NCBI RefSeq assembly: GCF_000317225.1 | Contig: NZ_AJLL01000012.1 | Span: forward strand, 62,001 to 126,000 | DNA length: 64,000 nt | DNA from: Fischerella thermalis PCC 7521 | Lineage (GTDB): Bacteria > Cyanobacteriota > Cyanobacteriia > Cyanobacteriales > Nostocaceae | Direction of reading: 5' to 3' | Shown here: in pieces, positions 37,459 to 46,920 of the stretch | How positions within the stretch are numbered: the stretch's first letter is position 1 | How the letters are laid out: each line of letters starts with the position of its first letter | Notes under the pieces: generated by a model | Database searches by the model: none | What the model saw: only the letters and a program-made list of their open reading frames with translations | What the model was told of the DNA's origin: nothing | Made by a program: the position numbers and the translations under genes

Positions 37459-37564
37459 GTTTGTATCAGAGCATAAAATTTAGAGTTTGACATTTTTAGA
37501 ATTGTAGACTCTAAATTTCAATTTAAAAGAATTAAATCTTAAATAAATTGCCTATCTGCGATCC

Positions 37565-37933
37565 CTACCCAGCAAAAGACTTTAATATCCAACCTATGAT
37601 AACGCCCATTCCACCAAAGCGTATGGCTTGCCAAAAAGGTTCTTTGATACTGCGCCAGGAAAACAGTTGACTCTCTAAGCAGACTTCTAATACTTCTAAT
37701 TGCTGTTGAATTTGCCGTAACTCAGCTTCTATTTCTGGTGTGGGTTTTTTATCTTGACTGAGTTTATAAAGTTTGTATTGCAGTTGTTTTTGTTGACGAA
37801 GATCACGCTGCACCTGTTGGTAGCGTTCTCTTAAAGCTGCAAGCGATCGCTCAACTTCTAAGAGTTCTTGTTCAAAATCAAGTTCCTGATTATGCTCTTC
37901 TGGTGGTTCTGACGGTTTTTGAGGCTGCTTCAT
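37565..37933 (-). CDS. Coiled-coil protein with C-terminal membrane anchor
   Basis: 122 aa. Residues ~18-90 are a strongly predicted coiled coil (ELLEVERSLAALRERYQQVQ and RQIQQQLEVLEV), and the C-terminus AIRFGGMGVIIGWILKSFAG is a tail anchor. No family recognised. It lies upstream of asnS on the same strand and divergent from the next gene, which starts 44 bases away. Confidence 0.75.
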   Translation of the reverse strand: MKQPQKPSEPPEEHNQELDFEQELLEVERSLAALRERYQQVQRDLRQQKQLQYKLYKLSQDKKPTPEIEAELRQIQQQLEVLEVCLESQLFSWRSIKEPFWQAIRFGGMGVIIGWILKSFAG

Positions 37934-37977
37934 TAAAGTAGTAGAGTAAAAGTAAATGCGACAATACCTTGGAGTGT

Positions 37978-38256
37978 ATGTCTCAATCTACACAGCCACT
38001 TAAAAACAGTCAACTGAATGAATTTACTACTTTAGAATTAGCTCAAGCTCTGATGGAGAGGTTGAGTATTTCTCCTAATGATTGGCATCGCCTCAAATCT
38101 AATCGTAAAGCTCGCGCTGGTGAGCAAGCAGCAGCAGCTCTTGTCTTCCTCCTCAAGGAAGAACCACAAGAAGCTCTCACGAGGTTAGAACAAGCAACAG
38201 GTTGGTTAGACCACTCTATTTCTGCACCACCTTGTCCGACACACGGAAAAGGGTAA
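37978..38256 (+). CDS. Small conserved cyanobacterial-type protein
   Basis: 92 aa from MSQSTQPLKNS; an in-frame ATG lies 9 bases upstream. The body, ISPNDWHRLKSNRKARAGEQ followed by AAAALVFLLKEEPQEALTRL and QATGWLDHSISAPPCPTHG, resembles a small cyanobacterial family (I believe DUF6439). Helical, basic, soluble; function unknown. STRR sequence follows the stop. Confidence 0.75.
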   Translation: MSQSTQPLKNSQLNEFTTLELAQALMERLSISPNDWHRLKSNRKARAGEQAAAALVFLLKEEPQEALTRLEQATGWLDHSISAPPCPTHGKG

Positions 38257-38312
38257 TTAGTAATGGGTAATTGGTAATGGCTTTTTCCGATTACCAATTA
38301 CCAATCACCTAT
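38257..38312. repeat. STRR inverted blocks (GGTAATG / CCAATTA)
   Basis: Tandem gtaatgggtaattggtaatgg is followed after ~10 bases by attaccaattaccaatcacc, forming a long imperfect hairpin between two convergent genes; a plausible shared transcript end. Confidence 0.7.
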
Positions 38313-38322
38313 TATCAATTGT

Positions 38323-38778
38323 TTAACTTCGCAATAATGGTATACGCGGTCGAGCTTGCTCTAATTGCTTACACAGCCTTAATTCTGTACCTTTAGTATT
38401 CCACTCTACTTCGTCAAAAACAAGATGCAAAATCGATAAACCACGACCGCATTCTGACTCATCCGGTGGCAGGTACTCGGTTGGATCTGTATCACAATCA
38501 CAAGCAGGAGTGAAACCTCCGCCTTGGTCTGAGATGATCCACCAATATTTATTATCTATTAAGGAATAACGTACTATTACCTTCTTACTAGGGTCAAGAT
38601 TGTTGCCATGTTTAGCTGCGTTGACTAAAGCTTCTTGAAGCCCTAGTCGTAGTTCGGCTTGCATGGGCGTTGGAATTTCTGCCAGAAGCAAATCTAATAT
38701 TGGACAGAGATATAAAGTTGAGGCGAAACTAATAGTACCCCAACTACGTCCAACTGGACGAAGTGAAATGGTGATCAC
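38323..38778 (-). CDS. Anti-sigma-factor-type histidine kinase (RsbW-like)
   Basis: 151 aa GHKL ATPase of the serine-kinase anti-sigma kind. The N box is LGLQEALVNAAKHGNNLDPS and the G boxes are ISDQGGGFTP and ESECGRGLSILHLVFDEV. Such proteins phosphorylate anti-anti-sigma factors and hold sigma factors. The target is unknown and no partner gene lies nearby. Confidence 0.88.
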   Translation of the reverse strand: MITISLRPVGRSWGTISFASTLYLCPILDLLLAEIPTPMQAELRLGLQEALVNAAKHGNNLDPSKKVIVRYSLIDNKYWWIISDQGGGFTPACDCDTDPTEYLPPDESECGRGLSILHLVFDEVEWNTKGTELRLCKQLEQARPRIPLLRS

Positions 38779-39207
38779 AAGAGAAACCCCGCAGCTTCAG
38801 AGTTAGCTAGACATCAGTTTGCTGTCACAGGCACCCTGATTATTTGTGAGGTGGTCGTGTTGCCTTCAAACCTAACGTCTTTGGAACTAAATTTTGAAAA
38901 TGCTAGGGAGCATTGGCTCTCCTAATGATTTTGGGCTGTTCTCACATAAAACGGCTGATGTAAACTTACCCAAGCAAATAGCAATTCAAAAAAAGCTTTG
39001 CTTTCACAAATAGAGTATAAACATACTCTTTTATTTGCCGAATTTTAGTTTAGACGACCCAATTCATATCTGAGAGTAGCCCATGCAGCTTCTATTTTTT
39101 GCACAGTTAAGATTATATTTTTAGCTTAATTCAAGTCTAGCATTTTTACTATCAGTTAGACTACAAATTTTCAATTTGAGTTTTTTAAAAGAACCATATA
39201 TTTTTGT
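38779..39207. other. AT-rich noncoding region, nothing specific
   Basis: Promoter side of the anti-sigma-type gene on the left and downstream side of rlmD on the right. No repeat, terminator or gene was recognised in about 430 bases. Confidence 0.45.
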
Positions 39208-40581
39208 TTAATGCAACTGTGATCGCACAAGAAAGGCTGCTGCTTCTACATGGGCGGTTTGAGGGAAAAAATCTGCTGGTTGTACACGTGTAAGAGTGTA
39301 TACACCTTTTTCGCAAAGTAATTTCAAATCGCGTGCCAGAGTTGCTACTTTACAGCTGACATAAACGATACGTTCTGGTTGAAACGTTAATAGAGTTGCG
39401 ATTACTTGGCGATCGCATCCTTTGCGCGGTGGATCTAGCAAAACAATATCCGGTTTAATTTCCAGTTGGGGCAGTAATTTTTCCACTGCACCCGTCATAA
39501 AAATCACATTATGAATTTGATTGTTTTGAGCATTGCAAATCGCCTGTTCTACCGCCTCTGGTTGTATTTCCAACCCAATCGCTTGGTGAACTTGTTTTGC
39601 TAGGGGTAAGGTTAACGTACCGATACCGCAATAGGCATCAAGTAGCACCTCTGTTCCTCTTAAATCCAGTTCTGATTGAATAACCTGTAACAATGTCTCC
39701 GTTGTCTCCGTGGAAACCTGGAAAAATGTGTCTGGACGCACCTGAAATTCTAACCCAGCAAATTCTTCTCGCAGATAATCAGCACCAACGATACAGAGAG
39801 TTTCACTGCCAAAAATAGTATTTGTGCGTTTAGGGTTATAGTTTAAACAAACTCCTACTAAAGTAGGATAGCGATTTAACCATTCCTGTGCTTGCTCTTT
39901 TATGCCTGGTAAATTCCAATCTTTCACAACTAAAGTCAATAATATTTCTCCTGTCCGCCGACCGATGCGTAACCCAAGATGACGTATTGTTCCTGTGTGG
40001 TCTTTTTCGTTATAAATTGCCCAATTTCGCTTTTGAATATCTTGTTTAATTTCTGCCAATAAAGAATTTAATCGTGGATCTTGGACTGGACATTGATTTA
40101 AATTAATTAATTGATGGCTACCTTTTTGGTAGTAGCCTGCTTGGACATTTCCAGTTGCAGATACACCCATAGGATAAGTGGCTTTATTGCGATAACCTAG
40201 AGGTGAAGCAGCCCTTAAAACCAAATCTACAGGTGGTTGGACAAAACCACCAATACGTTCTAAAGCTTGAATAACTTGATTGTGTTTCGCTTCTAGCTGA
40301 TATTCATAATCTATATGTTGCCACTGACAGCCACCACATTTATCAGCGACTATGCAGCTTGGTCGAATGCGGTGAGTTGAGGGTTGTAATACTTGTTTAA
40401 GCTTGGCGTGAGCATAATTAGGCTTGACGTGTACTAGACGGACAATAGCGCGATCGCCTGGTACAGTATCTGGTACAAAGACCACCCGTTCATGCGATCG
40501 TCCTACACCATCGCCTGTATCAGTTGTGTCTGTGATCTGAACTTCTATTAATTCACCTTGTTTCCAAAAAGAATTTGTCAT
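39208..40581 (-). CDS. rlmD: 23S rRNA (uracil-5-)-methyltransferase, RlmD/RumA family
   Basis: SAM-dependent enzyme making m5U in 23S rRNA. 457 aa: N-terminal TRAM domain, 4Fe-4S cysteines (CIVADKCGGCQWQHIDYEYQ; NQCPVQDPR), SAM motifs (VLLDAYCGIGTLTLPLAK) and the catalytic end DPPRKGCD...IVYVSCKVATLARDL. The family includes several closely related enzymes, so exact site (U1939 or another) is inferred. Divergent from apcD, sharing a short STRR-containing region. Confidence 0.9.
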   Translation of the reverse strand: MTNSFWKQGELIEVQITDTTDTGDGVGRSHERVVFVPDTVPGDRAIVRLVHVKPNYAHAKLKQVLQPSTHRIRPSCIVADKCGGCQWQHIDYEYQLEAKHNQVIQALERIGGFVQPPVDLVLRAASPLGYRNKATYPMGVSATGNVQAGYYQKGSHQLINLNQCPVQDPRLNSLLAEIKQDIQKRNWAIYNEKDHTGTIRHLGLRIGRRTGEILLTLVVKDWNLPGIKEQAQEWLNRYPTLVGVCLNYNPKRTNTIFGSETLCIVGADYLREEFAGLEFQVRPDTFFQVSTETTETLLQVIQSELDLRGTEVLLDAYCGIGTLTLPLAKQVHQAIGLEIQPEAVEQAICNAQNNQIHNVIFMTGAVEKLLPQLEIKPDIVLLDPPRKGCDRQVIATLLTFQPERIVYVSCKVATLARDLKLLCEKGVYTLTRVQPADFFPQTAHVEAAAFLVRSQLH

Positions 40582-40705
40582 TTGTCAATAAGTTGTTGAT
40601 TGTTGATTGTTGGTTGTTAGTAGTTAGTGGTAATTCCTCTACCCCTTCACTTGTGTCCACAAGACTCGTTAAACTAGCAAATAATAAATCTCGTGATTCA
40701 ATATC

Positions 40706-41191
40706 ATGACTGTAGTAAGCCAAGTTATTCTCAAAGCCGACGACGAACTGCGTTATCCCAGCAGTGGTGAACTCAAAAGTATCAAAGAGTTTTTGCAAAC
40801 TGGCGAACAGCGGGTACGCATTGCTAGCACCCTAGCTGAAAATGAAAAAAAGATTGTTCAGGAAGCTACCAAACAGCTTTGGCAAAAGCGTCCTGATTTT
40901 ATCTCGCCAGGAGGTAACGCCTACGGAGAACGTCAACGTGCTTTATGTATCCGTGATTTTGGCTGGTATTTACGCCTAATTACTTATGGCGTACTTGCTG
41001 GCGACAAAGAACCAATCGAAAAAATTGGTTTGATTGGTGTGCGAGAAATGTACAATTCTTTGGGTGTTCCTGTACCTGGAATGGTAGAAGCCATCAACTG
41101 CTTGAAAAAAGCCTCCCTTGATTTACTCAATGCAGACGATTCTGCTGAAGCAGCACCTTACTTTGATTACATCATTCAAGCGATGTCTTAA
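40706..41191 (+). CDS. apcD: Allophycocyanin alpha-B subunit
   Basis: Terminal energy-emitter subunit of the phycobilisome core, passing energy to photosystem I. 161 aa; bilin-binding Cys81 is in [21 protein letters not shown]-terminus [20 protein letters not shown] is as in ApcD rather than ApcA (MSIVTKSIVNAD). Single gene, as usual for apcD. Confidence 0.96.
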   Translation: MTVVSQVILKADDELRYPSSGELKSIKEFLQTGEQRVRIASTLAENEKKIVQEATKQLWQKRPDFISPGGNAYGERQRALCIRDFGWYLRLITYGVLAGDKEPIEKIGLIGVREMYNSLGVPVPGMVEAINCLKKASLDLLNADDSAEAAPYFDYIIQAMS

Positions 41192-41374
41192 TCATAAGTC
41201 AGTACCCACACTGTCTCAAGGTGTAGTTTCGCTTGAGCTTGTCTAAGTGCAAAATAGCACTTGAAATTGATCATTATTTCTTAATACCATCATACTCCCC
41301 ACACTTGCTAGTGGCTCTGGCGGAATCTCTGTCAAGTTACCAACCAGTTGTGGGGATATTTTATTTTGGGGTCG

Positions 41375-41442
41375 GTAATTGGTAATGGGTAATGGGTAAT
41401 TAACCACTAACCAATAACCACTATCCACTAACTACAATGTAA
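41375..41442. repeat. STRR block before larE
   Basis: ggtaatgggtaatgggtaat then ccactaaccaataaccacta heptamers in tandem, between apcD and larE. The remaining ~180 bases show only a weak ctcaag/cttgag hairpin near 41.22 kb after apcD. Confidence 0.65.
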
Positions 41443-41469
41443 ATTATGGGGTTTTGGCTAGGTTAGAAA

Positions 41470-42276
41470 ATGATGCTGGTGGAAAAACTTGAGCAACTTA
41501 AAGCTATATTCGCCCAGATGAACCAAGCGTTAATTGCTTACTCTGGTGGTGTTGATAGTACTTTGGTTGCTAAGGTTGCTTATGATGTCTTGGGCGATCG
41601 CGCTTTGGCAGTGACAGCTGTTTCGCCGAGTCTGTTACCTGAAGAATTGGAAGATGCTAAAATTCAAGCAGCAACGATTGGGATTCCCCATCAAATCATC
41701 GCTACACATGAGATGGAAAATCCTAATTACACTTCTAACCCAGTTAACCGTTGTTATTTCTGCAAAAGTGAATTGCACGATACCCTCAAACCTTTAGCTG
41801 TAGAAATGGGCTATCCCTACGTAGTAGATGGGGTGAATGCTGATGATTTGCATGATTATCGCCCAGGAATTCAGGCGGCTAAAGAAAGGGGTGCGCGATC
41901 GCCTCTAGCAGAAGTTGGGATTACCAAAGCCGAAGTGCGGCAAATTTCCCAACAACTTGGTTTACCTTGGTGGGATAAACCCGCGCAACCTTGTTTAAGT
42001 TCTCGTTTTCCTTATGGCGAAGAAATTACTGTAGCGAAATTACAACGTGTAGGTAGGGCAGAAATTTTTCTGCGTAAGTTGGGATGGCAGAATTTACGCG
42101 TTCGTTCGGAAGGTGATACTGCTAGGATTGAATTACCGCCAGAAAAAATCAAAGATTTTGTCCTGAGCACAGATTTAAACACAGTTGTCACCAAATTTCA
42201 AGAGTTTGGTTTTATTTACGTAACTCTAGATTTAGAAGGTTATAGCAGTGGCAAATTAAATCGGGTTTTAAAGTAA
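41470..42276 (+). CDS. larE: LarE-like ATP-dependent sulfur transferase
   Basis: PP-loop enzyme that adenylates a pyridinium dinucleotide and adds sulfur in making the nickel-pincer cofactor. 268 aa. PP-loop is AYSGGVDSTLVAKVAY. Cysteines are in NRCYFCKSEL (CxxC) and QPCLSSRFPYG; the last matches the sacrificial Cys position of lactobacillus LarE, while three cysteines suggest the 4Fe-4S type that does not consume itself. LarB and LarC genes are not in the window, so the local pathway context is missing. Its end overlaps the DUF58 gene by 9 bases. Confidence 0.87.
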   Translation: MMLVEKLEQLKAIFAQMNQALIAYSGGVDSTLVAKVAYDVLGDRALAVTAVSPSLLPEELEDAKIQAATIGIPHQIIATHEMENPNYTSNPVNRCYFCKSELHDTLKPLAVEMGYPYVVDGVNADDLHDYRPGIQAAKERGARSPLAEVGITKAEVRQISQQLGLPWWDKPAQPCLSSRFPYGEEITVAKLQRVGRAEIFLRKLGWQNLRVRSEGDTARIELPPEKIKDFVLSTDLNTVVTKFQEFGFIYVTLDLEGYSSGKLNRVLK

Positions 42277-43602
42277 ATTCCGCGCTTTGAGTTGCAAATA
42301 TCTATCTACTAGTTGTTCTGTAATTTGATTTGCGGGTGCGTCGAGTACTAACACACCTTTTTGCTTGAGTTGGGCAAATGCTACTTGGCGCTGTGCTAAT
42401 AAGTCTAAAGCAACTGCGCGGGTATAAGCATTTTTCACTCCCTCAAAGTCTGCTGTTGGGGAAATATGCGCCAGACGATCTACTTGGGGATCGCGTAAAG
42501 TCACAGCAAAGGATAGATAGCGGGGTGTAAGTCTGGAAAGGGCAGCCAGCAGTTCGGCAGAGGCTGTATTATCAACTATATCGGTGATGACTACAATTAA
42601 GGCTCTACGAGTTTGTTGTTGGACAACATGAGTTACCGCACCCATGTAATCTGATTCTAGTAACACTGGTTGAATGGGAGTCAAGCGATCAATGAGAGTT
42701 CCTAAATGATTTTGTCCCCTCTCTGGTGCAATCCATGTATGTATCTGGCGATCAAATACACCTACTCCGACGCGATCGCCTCGATGTAATCCTGCTAAAG
42801 CTAAAGATAAAGTCGCATTTAAACCCCAGTCAAACCGTCGCAAACCCTGGACTTTTGCTGTCATCAATCTTCCCCGATCCAGCAAAATCAACAAAGTTTG
42901 CTCTCGTTCTGGTTCTAACACCCTGACTAATGGCGGTGTATTTCCATAACCAACCCGCCGCGCCGTTGCTTTCCAGTCAATCAACCGCAAATCATCACCC
43001 GTACGATAGTTTCGCAATTCTGCAAACTCCGTGCCAATTCCCAACTGGCGAAACTGACGAATAGCACCAGAAGATTGCAATGTCAAGCGAATAGAAAGCG
43101 ATCGCAATCCGACTAAATCTGGATAAACCCAAACTTTTAGGCTTTGGGGAATCTTGCGATCGTCCCAAGCTAAACCCCAAGCACCGAGTTGTCTGACTTG
43201 GATATCTCCCCAAGAAAATTCCCCGCGTTGGTTTGGGTGGGCTGTATAAGTTAATTCCTCAGTAGTTTGACTCGGAATCGCAGCCTGCAATGTTGGTGTA
43301 GATACGCCAAACTCACTTGGGTAATAGTCGCGAATTTGAATGATTGCTTTAGCTTTTCCCGAAGTAACTCGCAGTACTACCAAATTATCCCGTCCCACAG
43401 ACAAGCGCGGTAGTAATTCCCGTGACACCTGCACTCGCTGACGACGAACTAACAAACCATCCACAACCATAGATGCCAAAACTACAGCATCATATAGCAA
43501 AATCATGGTGATGCTGGCACGAACACCAAAAAAGATGGCTAAACTAGAGGCGATCGCAATTCCTAAAATTAAAAGTAAATAAACTCGTTTTGAGGGAATC
43601 AT
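42268..43602 (-). CDS. DUF58-domain protein
   Basis: 444 aa from MIPSKRVYLLLILGIAIASS (an in-frame ATG 48 bases upstream lies in repeat-like sequence). Two N-terminal spans, then a soluble region with the DUF58 core GIGTEFAELRNYRTGDDLRL and IDWKATARRVGYGNTPPLVR, and a vWA-like fold (LLILLDRGRLM; ALIVVITDIVD). Partners with MoxR ATPases in membrane-linked assembly or stress systems. Last gene of a four-gene cluster on this strand. Confidence 0.88.
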   Translation of the reverse strand: MIPSKRVYLLLILGIAIASSLAIFFGVRASITMILLYDAVVLASMVVDGLLVRRQRVQVSRELLPRLSVGRDNLVVLRVTSGKAKAIIQIRDYYPSEFGVSTPTLQAAIPSQTTEELTYTAHPNQRGEFSWGDIQVRQLGAWGLAWDDRKIPQSLKVWVYPDLVGLRSLSIRLTLQSSGAIRQFRQLGIGTEFAELRNYRTGDDLRLIDWKATARRVGYGNTPPLVRVLEPEREQTLLILLDRGRLMTAKVQGLRRFDWGLNATLSLALAGLHRGDRVGVGVFDRQIHTWIAPERGQNHLGTLIDRLTPIQPVLLESDYMGAVTHVVQQQTRRALIVVITDIVDNTASAELLAALSRLTPRYLSFAVTLRDPQVDRLAHISPTADFEGVKNAYTRAVALDLLAQRQVAFAQLKQKGVLVLDAPANQITEQLVDRYLQLKARNLL

Positions 43603-43653
43603 ATTTTCAAGGATGAAGGATGAAGAGTGAAGGATGAAATTTTTCTTCATCCT

Positions 43654-44604
43654 TCATCTTGGTACTGGCACTTTGTTAAGTATTGAAGCGATCGCAGCAT
43701 CAATTTGCAAACCATCTAACAGTGCTTCTGGCTTCAACAGCAAACGATGACGCAACAGTGGAGTTGCAACCGTTTTGACATCATCGGGAGTAACAAAATC
43801 CCTACCTGCTAAATACGCCGTTGCTTGTGCTGTCACAAACCAAGAAGTAGCAGCCCGGGGTGATGCACCCAAAGCTAAATCTGGGTGCTGTCGCGATGTT
43901 CTCACCAATGCCAAAAGATAATCTATGATTGCCTCAGATACTTGCACTTGTTTGACTTCTTGTCGCGCCTGTAAAATTTCTGCCACATTCGCCACTGGTT
44001 TGAGGCTAGCAATATCCAAGCGTCGTGCTGCAAACCCCGCCTGTCGATTTAATAACATTTGTTTTTCTGCTACTTCATCGGGGTAATCTACTACCAGCTT
44101 GAATAAAAATCTGTCTAGTTGTGCTTCTGGTAAAGGATAGGTACCCTCAAACTCCAAAGGGTTTTGTGTAGCAATTACCCAAAATAAATCTGGGAGTAGC
44201 AAACTTTCACCATCCAGCGTTACCTGCATTTCTTCCATTGCTTCTAGTAGCGCCGCCTGGGTTTTGGGGGGAGTGCGGTTAATTTCGTCTGCTAAAAGCA
44301 CTTCAGTAAACACTGGCCCCTTTTTCAGGGTAAAACTGCGACTATTTAAGTCAAAAATATTAGTACCAGTAATATCTGCGGGTAAAACATCCGGCGTCAG
44401 TTGGATACGACGGAACTCTGCTTGGATGATCTGTGCTAAAACTTTTACCAGAAGTGTTTTACCAGTTCCTGGTACACCTTCCAAAATTACGTGTCCACCT
44501 GCTAGCAGTGCAATGAGTAGCTGTTGTACAATACTGGATTGCCCGACAATAACTCGGTTTAAAGCTTGACTTAGGCGATGAAATACAGAATGGGTTTCGC
44601 TCAT
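43654..44604 (-). CDS. MoxR-family AAA+ ATPase
   Basis: 316 aa. Walker [13 protein letters not shown], Walker B VLLADEINRTPPKTQAALLE and sensor region WVIATQNPLEFEGTYPLPEA are typical of MoxR. MoxR ATPases act as chaperones for vWA/DUF58 partners; the DUF58 gene follows 51 bases later and two more genes of the cluster precede it by 519 repeat-rich bases, so they may have a separate promoter. Confidence 0.95.
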   Translation of the reverse strand: MSETHSVFHRLSQALNRVIVGQSSIVQQLLIALLAGGHVILEGVPGTGKTLLVKVLAQIIQAEFRRIQLTPDVLPADITGTNIFDLNSRSFTLKKGPVFTEVLLADEINRTPPKTQAALLEAMEEMQVTLDGESLLLPDLFWVIATQNPLEFEGTYPLPEAQLDRFLFKLVVDYPDEVAEKQMLLNRQAGFAARRLDIASLKPVANVAEILQARQEVKQVQVSEAIIDYLLALVRTSRQHPDLALGASPRAATSWFVTAQATAYLAGRDFVTPDDVKTVATPLLRHRLLLKPEALLDGLQIDAAIASILNKVPVPR

Positions 44605-44984
44605 TTTTTGAATTGTTAGTTGTTAGTGGTTAGTAGTTAGTGGTTGTACTAGACACGTCATGGCACGTCTCTACATTGGTTAGTGGTAATATAGAATAAC
44701 CAACTACCAACCAAAACTTTTTTACTTAATCCACAGTTATCGAATTTAAGCAACAAATTATATAGCGGTTTGCAATTAGGTGGGAAAAGCGACCACCGAT
44801 GCACACAGATACACACCGATGAAGCAGTATACCCTATTGTTAAGCAAACAAACACCAACACATAACATAAATACCTACGGGTAATCTATCAGTGTCTATC
44901 TGTGTACCCTACGGGAAGCCGCCCTTAGGGGTGTCTGCATCCGTGTGCATCGGTGTTCGATGTCTCTAAACCTCAATTTACTTC
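44605..44984. other. Repeat-rich noncoding region within the MoxR cluster
   Basis: STRR heptamers (gttagtg type) at the left, a REP-like palindrome at 44650, then two arms of gatgcacacagatacacacc / ctatctgtgtacc type that can pair over ~130 bases, and a ccctacgggaagccgcc word from the GC-rich mosaic. No gene is seen. Confidence 0.65.
44650..44674. repeat. REP-like palindrome (TAGACACGTCATGGCACGTCTCTA)
   Basis: Same atggcacgtctctacattgg end as the copy at 13378-13405; arms tagacacg and cgtctcta imperfectly inverted. Confidence 0.7.
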
Positions 44985-45054
44985 TAATGTGAATTGAAGA
45001 AGCAACATAAGGTTGTTTGGCAATTGTCCAGAGTTTGATTTGATTAACGAACAC
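44985..45054 (+). repeat. ~70-bp dispersed repeat module, copy B
   Basis: Starts taatgtgaattgaagaagc and ends attaacgaacac; the first ~26 bases are nearly identical to copies A and C. It is followed by gaacacagatgaacaccgata, the arm sequence seen next to copy A. Confidence 0.8.
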
Positions 45055-45123
45055 TCATGGAACACAGATGAACACCGATAGATTATTTGTATCACTGCTC
45101 TCGAAACTAACGATTATTCATAA

Positions 45124-46221
45124 TTAAGTATTGTTTTTAACTCTCCTTAGGGTTTGCCACTTTCCTAACCAACTAATCAACTCTCGTTCACTCATGCGAC
45201 GCTTTTGAGATTGTTGCAAAGCAGCATCAAGTTCCGTCGTTGCAGTACCGATTTGTTGCTGCCAAGTATTGACTAAAGTTTGTCTATCGAGTATCTCTGA
45301 GCCTAAACCTAAATTTTTTTGCAGTTGTAACTGCTCTTCTTTGCCGATCATTTGTACCAAAAAATCGGTGGATTGAGCCTTATGCAGTACTCCCGCTAGT
45401 GCTTGAATATAAGCTTCGCTATTATCTAGTTCTGGTGTCTCCAAAGCTACAGGCTTACCAAAGCGGCGATTTTGCGCCCAAATTAACACGAATAATAAGA
45501 TACATACCTGAATAAATGCTGGCAATAATGGGGTTTTAGCTAAATAACTAAACAAATCCCCTTCCCCTTGACTTTTTCTGACTTCGGGATCTTTATAACC
45601 GTGAATGTACTCATCCACAAATAATAAGTTACCTTTTTGACTGACTAAGCTGGCTAAATACTGGAAATTACTGAGATAATCTTGGTAGGCATTGGCGGCT
45701 AAATAGGGAGTAGTAGAAAAAATTATTTTGCCTTTACCGCGCCTTTCTTCCCAAACAACAGCACCAAAGCGATCGCCTAAAGATATTTTTTCCTGATCAG
45801 ATATAGATGCCAATCGTCGTCGTGTTTCAATTTTGACATCGCCAAAGGGCGAATTTTGCATGGTGCTAAAGTTGGCTGCTGTTACCCGTTGGCGCACACC
45901 TAAAACTACTAGAGTATTACCAGCTTCCACCCATTCTCTTTCTTGGGATAATAGAACCGGGTGGTTTAGTTGGCTGTAAATTTGCAACAGTGTTACAGGA
46001 CGTTTTTCTTTCTTTAATTCATCAAAAGGCTTTTGCCAGCGCTGGATTGTGATTCCACGGTCTTGCATAAAAGCATACCAGGCTCCGTAGCCATCGGGAG
46101 CAAGACCATAAGTAGAGCCACTGTTAATTTTGCTATTACTGGGAGCAGCAATGATGGTTAGTAAAATTAATACTGCAATAGCGATCGCACCCAGCCAGAT
46201 TAGGCGATTTGAAGGTTTCAT
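45124..46221 (-). CDS. DUF4350-domain membrane protein
   Basis: 365 aa. An N-terminal span (LIWLGAIAIAVLILLTIIAA), a beta/alpha domain with APDGYGAWYAFMQDRG and KIIFSTTPYLAANAYQDYLS, a second span (LPAFIQVCILLFVLIWAQNR) and a cytoplasmic helical tail. The DUF4350 family regularly sits with MoxR and DUF58 genes. Function unknown. The DUF4129 gene ends 6 bases upstream, so they are one transcript. Confidence 0.85.
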   Translation of the reverse strand: MKPSNRLIWLGAIAIAVLILLTIIAAPSNSKINSGSTYGLAPDGYGAWYAFMQDRGITIQRWQKPFDELKKEKRPVTLLQIYSQLNHPVLLSQEREWVEAGNTLVVLGVRQRVTAANFSTMQNSPFGDVKIETRRRLASISDQEKISLGDRFGAVVWEERRGKGKIIFSTTPYLAANAYQDYLSNFQYLASLVSQKGNLLFVDEYIHGYKDPEVRKSQGEGDLFSYLAKTPLLPAFIQVCILLFVLIWAQNRRFGKPVALETPELDNSEAYIQALAGVLHKAQSTDFLVQMIGKEEQLQLQKNLGLGSEILDRQTLVNTWQQQIGTATTELDAALQQSQKRRMSERELISWLGKWQTLRRVKNNT

Positions 46222-46227
46222 CTAATA

Positions 46228-46830
46228 CTATTCTTGAAAGATTTCCCGATATGCTTGCTGACAATGCTCGTAATTTTCAGCAAGCATCTCAGCATCACTA
46301 AAGCATAACTGCTCATGAGTGGTAATGAGAGTTTCATAGGGCTGGATTTGGGGACATGACAAGCGCAAAAGTTGTAAATACTCGCCATCGGTACGGCTTT
46401 TTTTATGGGGTAGAATACCTTTTTCGTGCAAGTGCTGTAACATCGCCAAGTAAAGATAGCGACAAGCGTCACGATAGTTACCCTGACGGTAAAATTCTTG
46501 CGATCGCATCAATAATTTTGCTGCTGACAATTCAATATTTGCTGTTTGGGAAGCAGAGTCAGAACCTTTAACCCCAGGTAGTCTCGAATATAAGTAAGGA
46601 CTAAATTCTCGCCACAACCACCAAACTAGCCAAACCACAAATACACCGACTCCCAACCACAACAAAAACTTTAATAACGAGATAAACCAAGAATCTATCG
46701 ACCAACCAGAAGGCAATTCTGGTAGTGTAGGATGAAGACGAGACCACTGGTATTCCAGCCACTCTCCAATTTGTTGCTGAAATTGAGAACTCTGCCAACC
46801 TAAACTTGTTTTTTCAAATTCTGTTGTCAT
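46228..46830 (-). CDS. DUF4129-domain membrane protein
   Basis: 200 aa from MTTEFEKTSLGWQ; upstream codons derive from an STRR block (tcaacaaccaac). One span near residues 55-78 (LLKFLLWLGVGVFVVWLVWW) and a C-terminal DUF4129-like domain (YRQGNYRDACRYLYLAMLQH, RTDGEYLQLL) with Arg/Asp-rich helices. DUF4129 proteins, sometimes fused to transglutaminase, accompany MoxR/DUF58. First gene of the operon. Confidence 0.82.
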   Translation of the reverse strand: MTTEFEKTSLGWQSSQFQQQIGEWLEYQWSRLHPTLPELPSGWSIDSWFISLLKFLLWLGVGVFVVWLVWWLWREFSPYLYSRLPGVKGSDSASQTANIELSAAKLLMRSQEFYRQGNYRDACRYLYLAMLQHLHEKGILPHKKSRTDGEYLQLLRLSCPQIQPYETLITTHEQLCFSDAEMLAENYEHCQQAYREIFQE

Positions 46831-46876
46831 TAGTTGGTTGTTGGTTGTTGATTGTTGGTTGTTGGTTGTTGCTGGG
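46831..46876. repeat. STRR block (GTTGGTTGTTGATTGTTGG)
   Basis: Heptamers gttggtt, gttgatt and gttggtt in tandem immediately upstream of the DUF4129 start; open in its frame, which creates a false N-terminal extension. Confidence 0.7.
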
Positions 46877-46920
46877 GTTATTATTGGACTCCCCATCACT
46901 CCATCTCCGATTCCAAGTCC

